Shown piece by piece: positions 8,596-18,740 of a stretch of DNA of 64,000 bases. How positions within the stretch are numbered: the first letter of the stretch is position 1; the number at the start of each line of letters is the position of its first letter. Under the pieces are notes generated by a model. The model made no database searches and was not told the DNA's origin. It saw nothing but the letters and a program-made list of their open reading frames with translations. The stretch is taken from the NCBI GenBank assembly GCA_963815325.1, contig CAWFGG010000008.1, forward strand, positions 1 through 64,000. The letters run 5' to 3'. This DNA is from JABDII01 sp963815325. Its GTDB lineage: Bacteria > Gemmatimonadota > Gemmatimonadetes > Gemmatimonadales > GWC2-71-9. Both the position numbers and the translations under genes were made by a program.

Positions 8596-10130
8596 CTATC
8601 GCGGCTCCCTCCGCGGCGCGAAGCAACTCAACCACGGCCGCGGCTGCTTGGTGCGCGGGTTGATCGGCAGCACGGCCCGGTCGCGGCCCATCCGCTCCGG
8701 ATCCTCCGAGGCCTGGTAGGCCAGCATCGCCGCGAGCGTCGCGTTCTCCTTCAAGTCGTCGAACACGATCTTGTCGTAGGTGTCGCGGTTGGTGTGCCAG
8801 GTGTACTGGCGGTACTCGTCGTACGGCGACTGCAGCCGGAAACTCGGCGCGCCGGTGCAGAGGAACGAGATGTGGTCGCTGCCCCGGTTGTCCTGCGCAC
8901 CGGGCAGCTCGAGCGCGATGTGCTCGGAGATTTCGAGTGGCACGGCTCCCATCCACTTGGGCAGGAACCGGTCCGCGTCGGCCATGCCCTGGCCCTCGAT
9001 CTTCTCGAACCGCCAGGTGCCGTTGTCTTGATTGAAGGCGACCTGGAGCCCCTCGAGTCACCTCGGGATGGTCTTCCCGGAACGAGGCCGACCCGATGAG
9101 CCCCATCTCCTCGGCGCCCCAGTGGCCCACCAGGATGGTGCGGCGCGGCCGCGGGTAGGTCTCCTTCAAGATCCGCATGGCCTCGAGCATGGTGATGGTG
9201 CCGGTGCCGTTGTCGGTGGCGCCGGTCGCGGCGTGCCAGGAATCGAGGTGCGCGCCCAGCAGGACGTACTCGTTGGGCAGCTCGGTGCCTTTCAACTCGG
9301 CGATGACGTTGAACTGCGGCACCACGCCCAGGTCCTCCGCTTGGGCCTCGACCCGGAGCACCGGTACGAGGCCGTCCGACGCGAGCCGAAACAACAGGCC
9401 GTAGTCTTCGCATGACAGATCGATCGAGACGGCGCGGGTGTTCCGTGTCGAGTGGATCTTGTTGACGCCCCAACCGCCGGACCAATACGACGTCAGGATG
9501 CCGAGAGCGCCGGCCGAGTCGCATCGCCAGCTCACCCCGGCGCATACCGCCCAGCGGCCGGAGCCGCGCGATCCATTCTTCTCTCATGGCCTCGCGCTGC
9601 GCGTTGATCCGCTCCACCGTCTCAGGCCGGGCGTACTGCTCCAGTTCCTGGTGCGCTCGACACATCGGCTCCGGCGGCGACATGAGCACGAACTTTCCGC
9701 GGACGCTCCTGAGCCACTCGCGCGCCGTCTCCGTGGTCAGTCCGGCGGGCGGCAGCAACACTTCGGCTTCTTTCGGTCCGTCGGTGCCGGGGCTCCACGC
9801 GAGGAGTTCGGCCTCGAGGGTCTGGACCCGGGGCTCGATCATGTCGACGTGGAGCGTTCCCTGCTGCCAGCCGTTCCAGGTGCCGTACTGCTCCTTCCGC
9901 GCCGGAACGCCCCAGCCCTGGTAGCGTTCGACGAGCCAGTCCTGGGCCTCGGCCAGGTTGGGTGAGCCGGCGAGCCGCGGGCCGATCACGTCCATCAGCA
10001 CGTGCGCCAGCTGTTCGGTCTGGGAATTTTCGATCCCGACCTGCCACATGCGGCTGATGATCGAGTCGTTGGTGGGGAAGGTCTGGGCCGCGGCAGGTTC
10101 AGTCGGGTGCAGACCAAGCACTGCGGCCAT
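8596..10130 (-). CDS. Secreted M28-family zinc peptidase (two frameshifts)
   Basis: It begins at the minus-strand ATG at 10130 with a short signal-like segment ending PAAAQTF. Two one-base insertions near 9523 and 9052 break it. Corrected, it is about 510 aa. The N-terminal 250 residues include the protease-associated-like part. The M28 zinc ligands are visible in order: His/Asp in LLGAHLDSWH and TGATDNGTG, the Glu pair in GHWGAEEMGLIGS, and a His in YTWHTNRDTYDK. This is a dizinc aminopeptidase or carboxypeptidase-type exopeptidase, probably periplasmic. Substrate preference cannot be told. A second M28 gene lies at 11813. Confidence 0.85.
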
Positions 10131-10638
10131 GAACGAGGCATTGGCCTATTCGGGAGAGGGGCATTGGCATCGAATCCAGTATGAGGATGTCGGGTAAGGT
10201 AGTAGGGCTAGGTACGGTGCACGGGCCGGGGCGGTTTCTAAGGAGTGAGGAGTGAGGAGTGAGGAGGACCGGACAACCACGGAACTGTCATCCCGAGGGT
10301 GCGGAGCACCCGAGGGATCTCGTTAACGCATGTCCGGGGAGTTTCCGAAGGCCCGGCGGAGGTCGGGGAACAGTTGAGTAGATCCCTCGCTTCGCTCGGG
10401 ATGACACTCCCTGCACCCGACCGATAGCCGATAGCTGTTGGCCCTTTCGAGATCTCTCTATTCTCACGCGGCTAAAGCCGCTGCTCGGCACGGCGTGGCT
10501 GTCGCCACGCGCTGCGGGGGCAGAGATTCTTCCCGCGGCCACATCCTCACTCCTTACTCCTTACTCCTCACTTCATAGACCGATAGCCGATAGCTGCCAG
10601 TCGTGACTCAATCTTCCCCTGCACCTAGCCAATAGCCC
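10131..10638. repeat. Intergenic composite repeat block
   Basis: After about 100 unremarkable bases, GGAGTGA heptamers run at 10240-10264. A full TGTCATCCCGAG...CTCGGGATGACA element spans 10286-10408. GCCGATAGC pieces occur at about 10421-10438, an inverted pair GGCTAAAGCC...GGCTGTCGCC at 10470-10505, antisense CTCCTTACTC units at 10547-10574, and AATAGCC pieces at 10579-10640. No gene is seen. Confidence 0.8.
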
Positions 10639-11118
10639 TCAGCCACCCTGCCTCGTGTAGCTCCCATCCATGAAACTCACCCACGTCTCGCCGTCGTCCG
10701 ACATCTCCATCTTGGACGTCATCTTGCCGGGCTTGGACATGTCGTAGGTCAGCCGTGAGAAGCGTGGGCCGCCCGGGGATGTGTGCTCGCAAGTCAGGAT
10801 CAACACGTCGCCCGCGAAGTTGCCCGTGAACACGTTGGGCGGCACGCCCATGGAATCGAACCAGTAGAGTACGTGGCTCTTCAGGTTTGCGTCATACATG
10901 TGGACGCTGTGACCGGTGAAGGTCACCTGTCCGTCCTTCTCCTGCTGGTAGTCCCCGATCACCACGAAGTCGCCCAATGCCAGGCGGGTTTCGTTCCGCG
11001 CTTGCACGGTCGAGCCGTTGGGGTTCCACCGGGAGGGATGCAGGACTTCTTCACCGGTCCAGGTTCCGGCGAACCTGGCAAGGTTCTGGTGCACTTCGGT
11101 CGGCTTGGACATGTGCAT
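10639..11118 (-). CDS. DUF1579 family protein
   Basis: 159 aa, intact. The sequence has the DUF1579 look: an N-terminal FAGTWTGEEVLHPS motif, alternating beta-strands, a KSHVLYWFDSMG segment and a terminal DGETWVSFMDGSYTR. The family forms a lipocalin-like beta-barrel of unknown function. There is no signal peptide, so it is probably cytoplasmic. On the minus strand, a sense GGAGTRA array lies just beyond its stop. Confidence 0.8.
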   Translation of the reverse strand: MHMSKPTEVHQNLARFAGTWTGEEVLHPSRWNPNGSTVQARNETRLALGDFVVIGDYQQEKDGQVTFTGHSVHMYDANLKSHVLYWFDSMGVPPNVFTGNFAGDVLILTCEHTSPGGPRFSRLTYDMSKPGKMTSKMEMSDDGETWVSFMDGSYTRQGG

Positions 11119-11812
11119 ACTGTGATCTCAGAGTTGGGGTCCGGGCTCCAGATGGGATCGGACCCTAGGTCGAGTGCGATTCGACGGCCGGCAGCGATTG
11201 GCTCGGTCCTTTGGTAAGACTGATAGCTGACAGCACTAACCCAGCGGATCGATCCGTCCCTGCATCAAACGCCTAAATGTAGCCGGAAACTGAGTGCGCC
11301 GGGTGAGGGGAAAGGCGGGAAGAGGGAAGTGAGGAGTAAAAGGGAGTTAGGAGTTAGGAGTTGGGAGTGAGGAGTGAGGAGTAAGGAGTAAGGAGTGAGG
11401 AGAGAGGAGGCTGGCCGTTTCTTTGGATTGTCATCCCGAGCGAAGCGAGGGATCTCTTCGACCGTCCCTCGAACTCCGCCCGCGAGTCCGCGGCTAAAGC
11501 CGCGACTCGGCACCTGTCGCTAAAGCGACGTAAACCTGCTTTCTCCTTACTCCTCACTCCTCACTTCATAGACCAATAGCCAATAGCCAATAGCTAATAG
11601 CAGGTAGCCCTCCGCGATCTCTCCCTGCCCGCGCGGCTAAAGCCGCTGCTCGGCACGGCGTGGCTGTCGCCACGCGCTGCGGGGCAGAAATTTCGCCCAG
11701 GCCCCCTCCTTACCTCTTACTCCTTGCTCCTCACTCCTGAAACCATCCCCTCCGTCCTCCCGTACGATCCCCAGACCACCGTTTCGACTTGCAACCTCTC
11801 CTGAGGCTCCCG
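11119..11812. repeat. Intergenic region with composite repeats
   Basis: 11119-11290 shows nothing specific. 11305-11410 holds long GGAGTRA and GGAGTTA heptamer arrays. The left arm of the GTCATCCCGAG element is at 11428-11465, joined directly to GCGGCTAAAGCCGC and GTCGCTAAAGCGAC palindromes (11485-11531). Antisense CTCCTCACTC units are at 11545-11566, AATAGCC heptamers at 11573-11605, a GGCTAAAGCC/GGCTGTCGCC pair at 11633-11670, and antisense array units at 11708-11740, before the next gene's leader. Confidence 0.8.
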
Positions 11813-13379
11813 ATGCGACATCTCCTTTGTCTGACCCTGCTCGCCGCAGCCGCCACACCATTGGCCGCGCAGAGCGCCGCCAAGCTCTCGCCGCCGTCCA
11901 AGGCCGTGACCAAGGCCGCCGCCACCATCACCCAGGCCGACGTGGCCCGGCGGGTCGGTATCATCGCCGACGACTCGATGATGGGTCGCGACACGCCGAG
12001 CCAGGGGCTCGAACAGACGGCGGCGTATATCGCCGCGCAGTTCAAGGCGTACGGGTTGAAGCCTGCGGGCGACAACAACAGCTACCTCCAGCGCTATCCG
12101 TTGACACTGCGGAAGCTCAAGGTGGACGAGTCGTACATGCAGGCCGCGGAAGTTGACGGGTTCGGGCTGGTGGTGCTGCCCTATGCGACGTCGGTGGTAC
12201 ACCATGTCGGACCGCTCACGGGAAAGCCGATCACCGCGCCGATGATCATGCTGGGCGGGCCGCCCGACCCCGAGAAGTTCCTGCCGGACAGCGTGCTCCA
12301 GGGCAAGTTCCTCATGTGGGTGATGGACTGGGCCACGGTCGACAAGACCGCCAACGCCGTCGTCATGAAGGCGATGAGCGCGGGCATGGCCGGCATCGTC
12401 GCGATCAGCAACCGCAGCCAGGAAGAGGTGGCGCGCGAGGCCGCCCGGGCCGGTCGGGTACAGGTGTCACGCCCGAGCGCCGAAGGCCAGGCCTACAACA
12501 TCCCGCCGGGAGTCGAGGTGCCGGAGGCCGCGATCCTGGAGCAGGTCCCGGAGGCGCAGGAGACCTTCGACCAACTCCGGGCCGCAACCCAGACGACCAT
12601 GTTCCCCTTCCCGGAGTGGGAGGCCACCATCATGGCGGCCGACACCGTCCTCGGCGATACGACTGCCCCGAACGTGGTGGCGATCTTGGAGGGCAGCGAT
12701 CCCAAGCTCAAGAACGAGTACGTGCTCTACACCGCGCACATGGACCACATCGGCATCACCCCGGGCGCGCCCGACAGCATCAACAACGGCGCGGACGACG
12801 ACGCCTCGGGCACGGTGGGTGTGGTGGAGCTGGCGGAGGCGTTCAGCCAGCCGGGTGCGCAGGCCCAAGCGGTCGGTCATCTTCGCGACGGTCAGTGGGG
12901 AGGAGAAGGGCCTCTGGGGCAGCGACTACTTCGCCGCTCATCCGCCGGTGCCGCTCGAGCAGATCGTGGCCAACATCAACATCGACATGATCGGCCGGAA
13001 CTGGCCCGACACCATCGTCGCCATCGGCCGCGAGCACTCGGATCTGGGCCAGACGCTGGCCGCGGTCGACGCGGCGCACCCCGAGCTGGGCATGACCGTG
13101 ATCGACGACCCGTGGCCGGAGGAGAACTACTACCGGCGGTCCGATCACTTCAACTTCGCCCGGCGCGGTGTCCCGATCCTGTTCTTCTTCAACGGCAACC
13201 ACGCCGACTACCACGGCGCCGGCGACTCGCCCGACAAGATCAACGCCGAGAAGGAAGCGCGGATCGTGAAGCTGCTGTTCTATCTGGGGCAGGAGATTGC
13301 CAATGCGCCGGAGCGGCCGAAGTGGAAGGAGGAGAGCAAAAAGGAGATCGTGGGGGAGGGGAGTAGGAGTAGGGAGTAA
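11813..13379 (+). CDS. Secreted M28-family peptidase with inserted PA-type domain (one frameshift)
   Basis: ATG at 11813 begins a clear signal peptide (MRHLLCLTLLAAAATPLAAQ). One extra base near 12862 breaks the frame. Corrected, it is about 521 aa. The middle part (residues about 120-290) looks like a protease-associated insert. The catalytic M28 ligands follow: YTAHMDHIG, NNGADDDASG, SGEEKGLWGS, RRSDHFNFARRG and HADYHGAGDS. It is probably an exported aminopeptidase. The last residues (GEGSRSRE) and the stop are supplied by a GGAGTRA array. Confidence 0.87.
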
Positions 13380-13680
13380 GGAGTGAGGAGTAGGGAGTGA
13401 GGAGTGAGGAGTAACGAGTGAGGAGGCCGGCTATTCTCGGGATTGTCATCCCGAGGGTGCAAAGCGCCCGAGGGATCTCATCAACGCATGCCTGGGGACT
13501 TGCTTCGGCGAGGCGGAGGTCGAGGACCGGTTGAGGAGATCCCTCGCTGCGCTCGGGATGACATAACGGCGGGAAAACGGGAAGACGGAAACTCGGGAAG
13601 ACGGAAAGTCGGGAAGTCGGGAAGTCGCTCAATCCTATCGCCTTCCCGCCTTTCCGACTTCCGACCTACCGCCTTCGACT
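13380..13680. repeat. Intergenic composite repeat block overlapping the next gene's 3' end
   Basis: GGAGTRA array (about 13356-13425), a complete GTCATCCCGAG...CTCGGGATGACA element (13445-13564), then 9-mer arrays of the GGGAAGTCG type (13568-13630) and their reverse complement (13640-13670). The minus-strand cytochrome c peroxidase frame has no stop until 13481, so it reads through most of this block. Confidence 0.85.
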
Positions 13681-14691
13681 TGTTACTGATCGACAATTCC
13701 GCCTCTCCCTCCGGCGCCACCGCGAACTGCGACGGCACCTCGCCCGTGAGCGCGCCGAGGAAGGTCAGGATCGAGCTGATCTGGTCGGTGGTCAGCTCCT
13801 TGCCGAGCTGGTGGTGGGCCATGAGCTCGACTGCCTGTTCCGCCGTGCCGACCTCGCCGCCGTTGAAGTAGGGTGCCGTCTGCATCACGTTTCGGAGGCT
13901 CGGCACCTTGAACACCATGCTGTCGGCCGGGTTCTTGGTGATCTCGAACCGGCCCGGGTCGTCATCGTGCCACGGCTGGACCACGCCCATCCGCTGGAAC
14001 ATCCGCCCGCCCATGTAGGGCCCGTTGTGGCACGCCTGGCAGCCGGCGTTCAGAAATTCCTGGAGCCCGCGCTTCTCGGCGGGGGTGAGCGCCGTGTCGT
14101 CGCCTTCCAGGTACTGGTCCCACCGGGCCGGCGTGAGCAGTTGCCGCTCGAAGGCGCCGATGGCCCGGCCCACGTTGTCGTAGGTCAGCGGGTTTTGCTC
14201 GTCGGGGAAGGCCGCCTCGAAACGCCTCGCGGTAGGCCGGGATCTTGGCGAGCCGGCGGAGCACAGCCTGCTTCCGACGGCATGCCCATCTCGATCGGAT
14301 TCAGGATCGGGCCCTTGGCCTGTTCCTCGACGTCGGCCGCACGGCCATCCCAGAACTGCGCGATGTGTCCCGCGGCGTTGTACACCGAGGGCGCGTTCCG
14401 CCCGCCCTTCTCGCCCGTGATGCCGGTGCTGACCGACCGGCCGTCGGCGCCGTAGGCATCGAGCAGGTGGCAGGTGTTGCACGACTGGCTGCCGTCGGCC
14501 GAGAGTTGGGTCTCGTAGTAGAGCCGCCAGCCCAACTCCACCTTGGCCGGCGTCGCCGGGTTGGTTTCCGACGGAATGGATGTAGGCAACGGAGCGAACG
14601 CCGCCAGTTGCGCGCGATCGATGGTGACCGCGTCCTGCCGCTGGCAGGCGAACGCGACGCAGGCCAGGACGGCGACGGTGAAGTACCGCAT
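13481..14691 (-). CDS. Dihaem cytochrome c peroxidase family protein (two frameshifts)
   Basis: The start at 14691 gives a lipoprotein-like signal (VLACVAFACQRQD). Two one-base insertions, near 14262 and 14219, split the frame. Corrected, it is about 402 aa. The first haem site is CNTCH (SQSCNTCHLLDAYG) and the second CQACH (AGCQACHNGPYMGG). The layout is that of the CcpA/MauG family, which reduces H2O2 in the periplasm. The recognisable domain ends near EAELSISNKSK. About 60 further residues are encoded by 9-mer and palindromic repeats, so the natural stop seems lost or the repeat was inserted at the gene end. Confidence 0.85.
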
Positions 14692-14974
14692 GGGACAATC
14701 CTCTGATAGTGGGACTCCCTAGGATGCGGCGGAGGGTATGAAATGAGGTTGAAGCTTGTTTGAGAAGTGGGTGAGGAGTGAGGAGCAGGGAAGTAGGAAG
14801 TAGGAAGGTGGGAAGGAAGGACCGATAGCCGATAGCTGATAGCCCTCAGCCCATGGGCGGATGGGCGGCTCCTCTCGCTCTCGATCCGCCGGGTTACCTG
14901 CCCCTCACTTGACAATGATTGCACACATCTTGCATATTACTTGCGTCTAAGTGTCACATCTCCGGGAGAGCCCC
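14692..14974. other. Intergenic: repeats plus TA promoter
   Basis: 14770-14820 holds GGAGTGA and GGAAGTAGGAAGG units, 14821-14850 GCCGATAGC and GATAGC units, and 14858-14895 GGCGGATGGGCGG and GATCCGCC pieces. From 14905 the sequence turns AT-rich with TTGACA (14910-14915) and repeated TTGCA/TTGCG motifs (about 14923, 14933, 14941). This is the probable promoter and operator of the Xre/RES pair. Confidence 0.5.
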
Positions 14975-15370
14975 GTGCCACCAACCGCCTCGCCCAGCCC
15001 TGCCCGTCGCCCTCGCCGCCGGAAGAAGCCGGAGAGCATCCGCCACCAGCTCGCCCAGGCGCTGGCCCAGGTGCGGGACACCTTTCTCCTCACCGACACC
15101 GAGCTTGGCAAGCTGCTCGGTGTCAGTCGGCAGGCGGTGGGGCAGTGGTGGAGCCGTGGGGTGCCGGTGGGGCAGATGGCCGAAGTCGACCGGCTCCGTG
15201 AGCTGGCTGAGGTGATCGCGCGTGATGTGCAGCCGGCCCGGATCCCGGCCGTGATTCGTCAGCCGGCCGACGACCTGGGCGGGCTCACACTCTTGCAGTA
15301 CGTCAAGCAGAACGGTGCGGTAGCGGCACTCGACTACTGGGTGCGCCTCATGGCCTACCTGCCGGCCTGA
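14975..15370 (+). CDS. Xre-type antitoxin of an Xre/RES module
   Basis: About 131 aa from GTG 14975, preferred because GGGAGAG lies five bases before it; an in-frame GTG at 14951 would add eight residues. After a Pro/Arg-rich start, residues about 20-75 carry the HTH (TDTELGKLLGVSRQAVGQWWSRG). The C-terminal part matches the toxin-binding region of RES-partner antitoxins. The RES toxin gene starts 4 bp after its stop. Intact. Confidence 0.75.
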   Translation: MPPTASPSPARRPRRRKKPESIRHQLAQALAQVRDTFLLTDTELGKLLGVSRQAVGQWWSRGVPVGQMAEVDRLRELAEVIARDVQPARIPAVIRQPADDLGGLTLLQYVKQNGAVAALDYWVRLMAYLPA

Positions 15371-15373
15371 GCG

Positions 15374-15935
15374 GTGGAGCACGTCGAGCGCTCGGGCACC
15401 TACTACCGGGTGTGCGGCCCCGATTGGGCCGACTGCGGCGACACGTCATACAGCAAACAGAAGGGCGGCCGTTGGAACCCGCCCGGAAGTTTCGGGGTGC
15501 TGTACCTGAACAAGACGCGCCAACTGGCGGCACTCCAGGCGCGGCTCAACTTCGTCGGGTCGCCCATCACGCTGTTCGACTTGAAGCCCGAGCGGCGTCC
15601 CGACCTGCAAGCGTTCGTGATTCCCAAGACATCGCCTGGTCGACGCCGTGTCCGACCAGGGTCTCACCGCACTCGGCCTGCCCACGAGCTACCCGTATCG
15701 CGTCGGCCACGCCAAGACCCAACCCATCGGCCAGGCGGCGTTCGAAGCGGGCGAGGACGGCATCGCCGCGCGCTCGGCCCTCCAATCATCCAAACCGGGC
15801 GAGTGGTACGGCGAAGAGCTGGCGGCATTCGAGCGATTCGCGGCGGAGTTCGTGGCGGGACAACGGGAACGATTCGCGGAGTGGTATCCGAGGACGCGGG
15901 AGCCTAAGGTGATGCTAGTGAGGAGTGAGGAGTGA
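15374..15935 (+). CDS. RES-domain toxin (one frameshift)
   Basis: It starts at GTG 15374, right after the antitoxin. One extra base near 15635 (TCG-C-CTG) breaks it. Corrected, it is about 186 aa. RES features visible are YYRVCGPDW (Arg), GGRWNPPGSFGVLYL and a late Ser (AARSALQSS). The residue usually Glu after the LYL...AL segment appears to be Gln (LAALQARL), so I am less sure that the triad is complete. Known RES toxins degrade NAD+. The tail VRSEE and the stop come from a GGAGTRA array. Confidence 0.72.
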
Positions 15936-16210
15936 GGAGTGAGGGGTAAGGAGTAAGGGGTGGGAAGTGGGGAGGGTCGGGTACGCCCCGGATTGTCATC
16001 CCGAGCGGAGCGAGGGATCTCCTCGACATTGCCCCGAACTCCGTCTCAGTTCTCGGCTAAAGCCGAGACTCGGCTGCTGTCGCTGAAGCGACGGGGACTA
16101 CCCCGCACCACACCGCTGTACCTTCGGCGGCTACGACGACTCGTCAGAGGTCGTAACGCGGAACCGCCCAACCGCCGTCCTGTCACTCCTTACTCCTTAC
16201 TCCTCACTGC
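15936..16210. repeat. Intergenic composite repeat block
   Basis: GGAGTRA array (about 15919-15957), left arm of the GTCATCCCGAG element (15994-16025), TCGGCTAAAGCCGA and GTCGCTGAAGCGAC palindromes (16051-16095), then antisense CTCCTTACTC units (16186-16206) that are sense for the minus-strand pdxH 3' end. Confidence 0.85.
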
Positions 16211-16864
16211 CTACGGATACAATCTCCGACTCACCCACATATCCGCCTGCTTCCTGAACTCCAACCGATCGTGGAGTCGGTTGGCGCGGCCCTGCCAGAA
16301 CTCGATGCGCTCGGGAGCCAGGCGGTAGCCGCCCCAGAACGGCGGGAGCGGCACGTCGGTGCCCCTGAACTTCTCGTCGTACTCCCGGACCCGGTCGTCG
16401 AGCAGCTTCCGGTCGGCGAGTTCTGCGCTCTGTTTCGAGGCCCAGGCCCCAATCTGGGCGCCGCGCGGCCGGGTTCTGAAATACGCCTCGGATTCCTCGG
16501 TGGTGAGCCGGCTGACCGTGCCCTCGATCCGCACCTGGCGTTGCAACACGGCCCAGTGCGACATCAGGGTGGCGTGGGGATTCTGTTCCAGCTCCCGGGC
16601 CTTCCGGCTCTCATAATTGGTAAAGAACCGAAAACCGTGGCTGTCGAACCCCTTGAGCAGCACCATCCGCGCCGACGGCCGCCCGTCGGTGGTGGCGGTG
16701 GCCAGGGCCATGCTTTCCGGCAGCAGGATGCCCGCACCCCGGGCCGCGCGGAACCAGTCGCCGAACAGCTCGATCGGGTCGCGGTCGCTTGCCGCCTCGG
16801 GCAGGCCGACCACCATGCCCTTGCCCATGGTAAACAGGCCGCGGAGGGTCGAGATGACGGACAT
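16211..16864 (-). CDS. pdxH: Pyridoxamine 5'-phosphate oxidase
   Basis: About 217 aa from the minus-strand ATG at 16864; the frame stays open upstream, but that part is repeat-derived. It oxidises pyridoxine or pyridoxamine 5'-phosphate to pyridoxal 5'-phosphate with FMN. The characteristic features are there: RMVLLKGFDSHGFRFFTNY, the RPRGAQIGAWASKQS FMN/PLP segment, the PPFWGGYRLAP and EFWQGRANRLHDR substrate-binding motifs, and a C-terminus ending RRLYP. Intact. Confidence 0.93.
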   Translation of the reverse strand: MSVISTLRGLFTMGKGMVVGLPEAASDRDPIELFGDWFRAARGAGILLPESMALATATTDGRPSARMVLLKGFDSHGFRFFTNYESRKARELEQNPHATLMSHWAVLQRQVRIEGTVSRLTTEESEAYFRTRPRGAQIGAWASKQSAELADRKLLDDRVREYDEKFRGTDVPLPPFWGGYRLAPERIEFWQGRANRLHDRLEFRKQADMWVSRRLYP

Positions 16865-17093
16865 GGGGGAGAAAGGTAAGGCCGAGGCGGTAAGGCGGTA
16901 GGATGGAAAGACCGAGGGTGACCGAATGACTACCTTGCGGTCCGAGTTTCCGGCTTCCCGCCCGGCGATGACTGGCCTCCATGAACTCTTCATAGCCATT
17001 TCACTGCTCGTTCAGGGCCGGCCTGCTATTGAGATGGCTGAACCGCCCGCAAGTCCTTCGGTCATCGGGTCAGTTCGATCGATGGGGGGTGCG

Positions 17094-18596
17094 ATGGAGC
17101 GCGCGACCGCACCGGACAGTTCGCGACGGCCCGGGATGCGTAAGAGCCTCGCCGCCATGGCTGTGTCCACGTCACAACGTGGCTGGGTCGCACCGCTCCT
17201 TCAGCTATCGTTCAATCTGCTCACCCTCGCTGGCCTCTTCCTCGTCAACGCCGCCGTCGTCGTCTGGCTCCTCGTGCTGCCGCTCGGCATGCGCGAAGGC
17301 GCGAAACACCCCTATCTGCCGATCTTTTCCTTGGGTGTGCTGCCGGGCACCTTTCTGGTGGGGCTCGGGCTCATCCCGCTCGGCATCTGGTTGCACTACC
17401 GACGCACTACGCGCCTCGGATTCGAGCCCCGTAAGTATGCGCCGATCGGGTGGGCCAACCGCGAGTTCCGCCGGATGGTCGGCTTTCTGGTCGGGATGAC
17501 CGGCTTCAATGTGTTGGCCGGCGGCCATTTCAGTCAGGTGACCGTCGACTACATGGACTCGACCCAGTTCTGCGGGACGGTGTGCCATACGATGAATCCT
17601 GAGTATGTGGCCTACCGTGACTCGCCGCACGTCAACATTGCCTGCGTCGAATGCCACATTGGTTCAGGTCGCCCGGCGTACATGTGGGCGAAGGTCAACG
17701 GCATCCGGCAAGTGTCGGCGACGCTGCTCGACCGCTACCCACGCCCGATCCCGACCCCGCTCGAGAACTTGCGGCCGGCGCGAGACATCTGTGAGTCGTG
17801 TCACTGGCCTGCGAAGTTCAGCGGTGTACAGATCCGCGTGATCGATCACTTCGCGTCCGATTCGACCAACACGTATACGCGGACTGTGCTCGCGTTGGCA
17901 GTCGGTGGAGGGGGAAGAACCCGAGGAATCCACGGGTTTCACGTGGCGCCCGGTATCAGAATCGAGTACGTCGCCGATAGCGTGCGGCAGACCATCGACT
18001 GGATCGCATATACCAGCGCCGACGGGACGGTGAGCGAGTACCAAAGCGATACATGGCGATCGGGTGCTGCCGACGCCGGCGTACTTCGGACCATGGACTG
18101 CCTCGATTGTCACACGCGACCGTCCCACCGATTCCAGATGCCCGAGCGGGCACTCGACGAGGCTCTTGGTGCTGGACGAATCGATCGCACTTTGCCGTGG
18201 ATCAAACGCGAGGGCCTCACACTGCTCGAGGCGCACTACGCGGATCTCGGGGCGGCTGAGATGGGCATTCCAGCGGCGCTGCGGCAATTCTATCAGCAGA
18301 ATCATTTGACAATACTCGAGACTCGAGGGGCGGCGGTCGAACAAGCCGGCTCGGCACTGGTCGCGATCTATCGACGGAATGTCTTTCCAGGCATGGCGGT
18401 AACCTGGGGCACCTATGCCGATCACAGTGGACACGCCGATTTTGCCGGATGCTTCCGCTGTCATGGTGCCGATCTCACCACTGGCGACGGGATCACCGTG
18501 TCCAGTGATTGTACGGCCTGCCACCGAATTCTCGCGCTTCGCGAAACGGACCCGAGCGTGATCGACGAGCTCGGGTTGGACCTGGGCGGGCGATAG
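17094..18596 (+). CDS. NapC/NirT-type multihaem cytochrome c with six haem motifs
   Basis: Start uncertain: ATG 17094 follows a G-rich stretch, and ATGs at 17034, 17082, 17136 and 17157 share the frame. Three hydrophobic segments lie near the N-terminus. Six CxxCH motifs then follow: CGTVCH is a CxxxCH-like variant placed as the first NapC haem, then CVECH, CESCH, CLDCH, CFRCH and CTACH. The first part resembles NapC/NirT quinol dehydrogenases; the remaining roughly 250 residues carry extra haems in a periplasmic domain. It probably passes electrons from quinol to a periplasmic acceptor. Intact. Confidence 0.8.
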   Translation: MERATAPDSSRRPGMRKSLAAMAVSTSQRGWVAPLLQLSFNLLTLAGLFLVNAAVVVWLLVLPLGMREGAKHPYLPIFSLGVLPGTFLVGLGLIPLGIWLHYRRTTRLGFEPRKYAPIGWANREFRRMVGFLVGMTGFNVLAGGHFSQVTVDYMDSTQFCGTVCHTMNPEYVAYRDSPHVNIACVECHIGSGRPAYMWAKVNGIRQVSATLLDRYPRPIPTPLENLRPARDICESCHWPAKFSGVQIRVIDHFASDSTNTYTRTVLALAVGGGGRTRGIHGFHVAPGIRIEYVADSVRQTIDWIAYTSADGTVSEYQSDTWRSGAADAGVLRTMDCLDCHTRPSHRFQMPERALDEALGAGRIDRTLPWIKREGLTLLEAHYADLGAAEMGIPAALRQFYQQNHLTILETRGAAVEQAGSALVAIYRRNVFPGMAVTWGTYADHSGHADFAGCFRCHGADLTTGDGITVSSDCTACHRILALRETDPSVIDELGLDLGGR

Positions 18597-18740
18597 GGAG
18601 TCGCTTCGTGTGCTTCCTCGCGCCGATCGCGCGTCCAATATGAGAGATGGAAAGCGGGGAGGACGGAGCAGCCGGTACGATCCCCTTTGCCCCTCCGACC
18701 GTCCGACGTCCTGACGGTACGACTTTCACGAGGTTCCCCA
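18597..18740. repeat. Short intergenic region with 9-mer-like repeats
   Basis: It contains GGAAAGCGGGGAGGACGGAG-like and CCGACCGTCCGACGTCC-like units related to the GGGAAGTCG family, ending 20 bp before the lipoprotein start. Nothing else is visible. Confidence 0.5.

Noticed and set aside
12316..12990. Long alternative-frame ORFs over the M28 peptidase, katG and kinase genes
   Set aside because: They are out-of-frame shadows of genes with clear domain matches. Their Gly/Arg/His-rich composition is typical of off-frame GC-rich DNA.
15374..15935. RES toxin declared inactive because the expected Glu appears as Gln
   Set aside because: The alignment of that position is uncertain without homologues and the gene has a nearby frameshift, so I mention it only as a caution in the feature.
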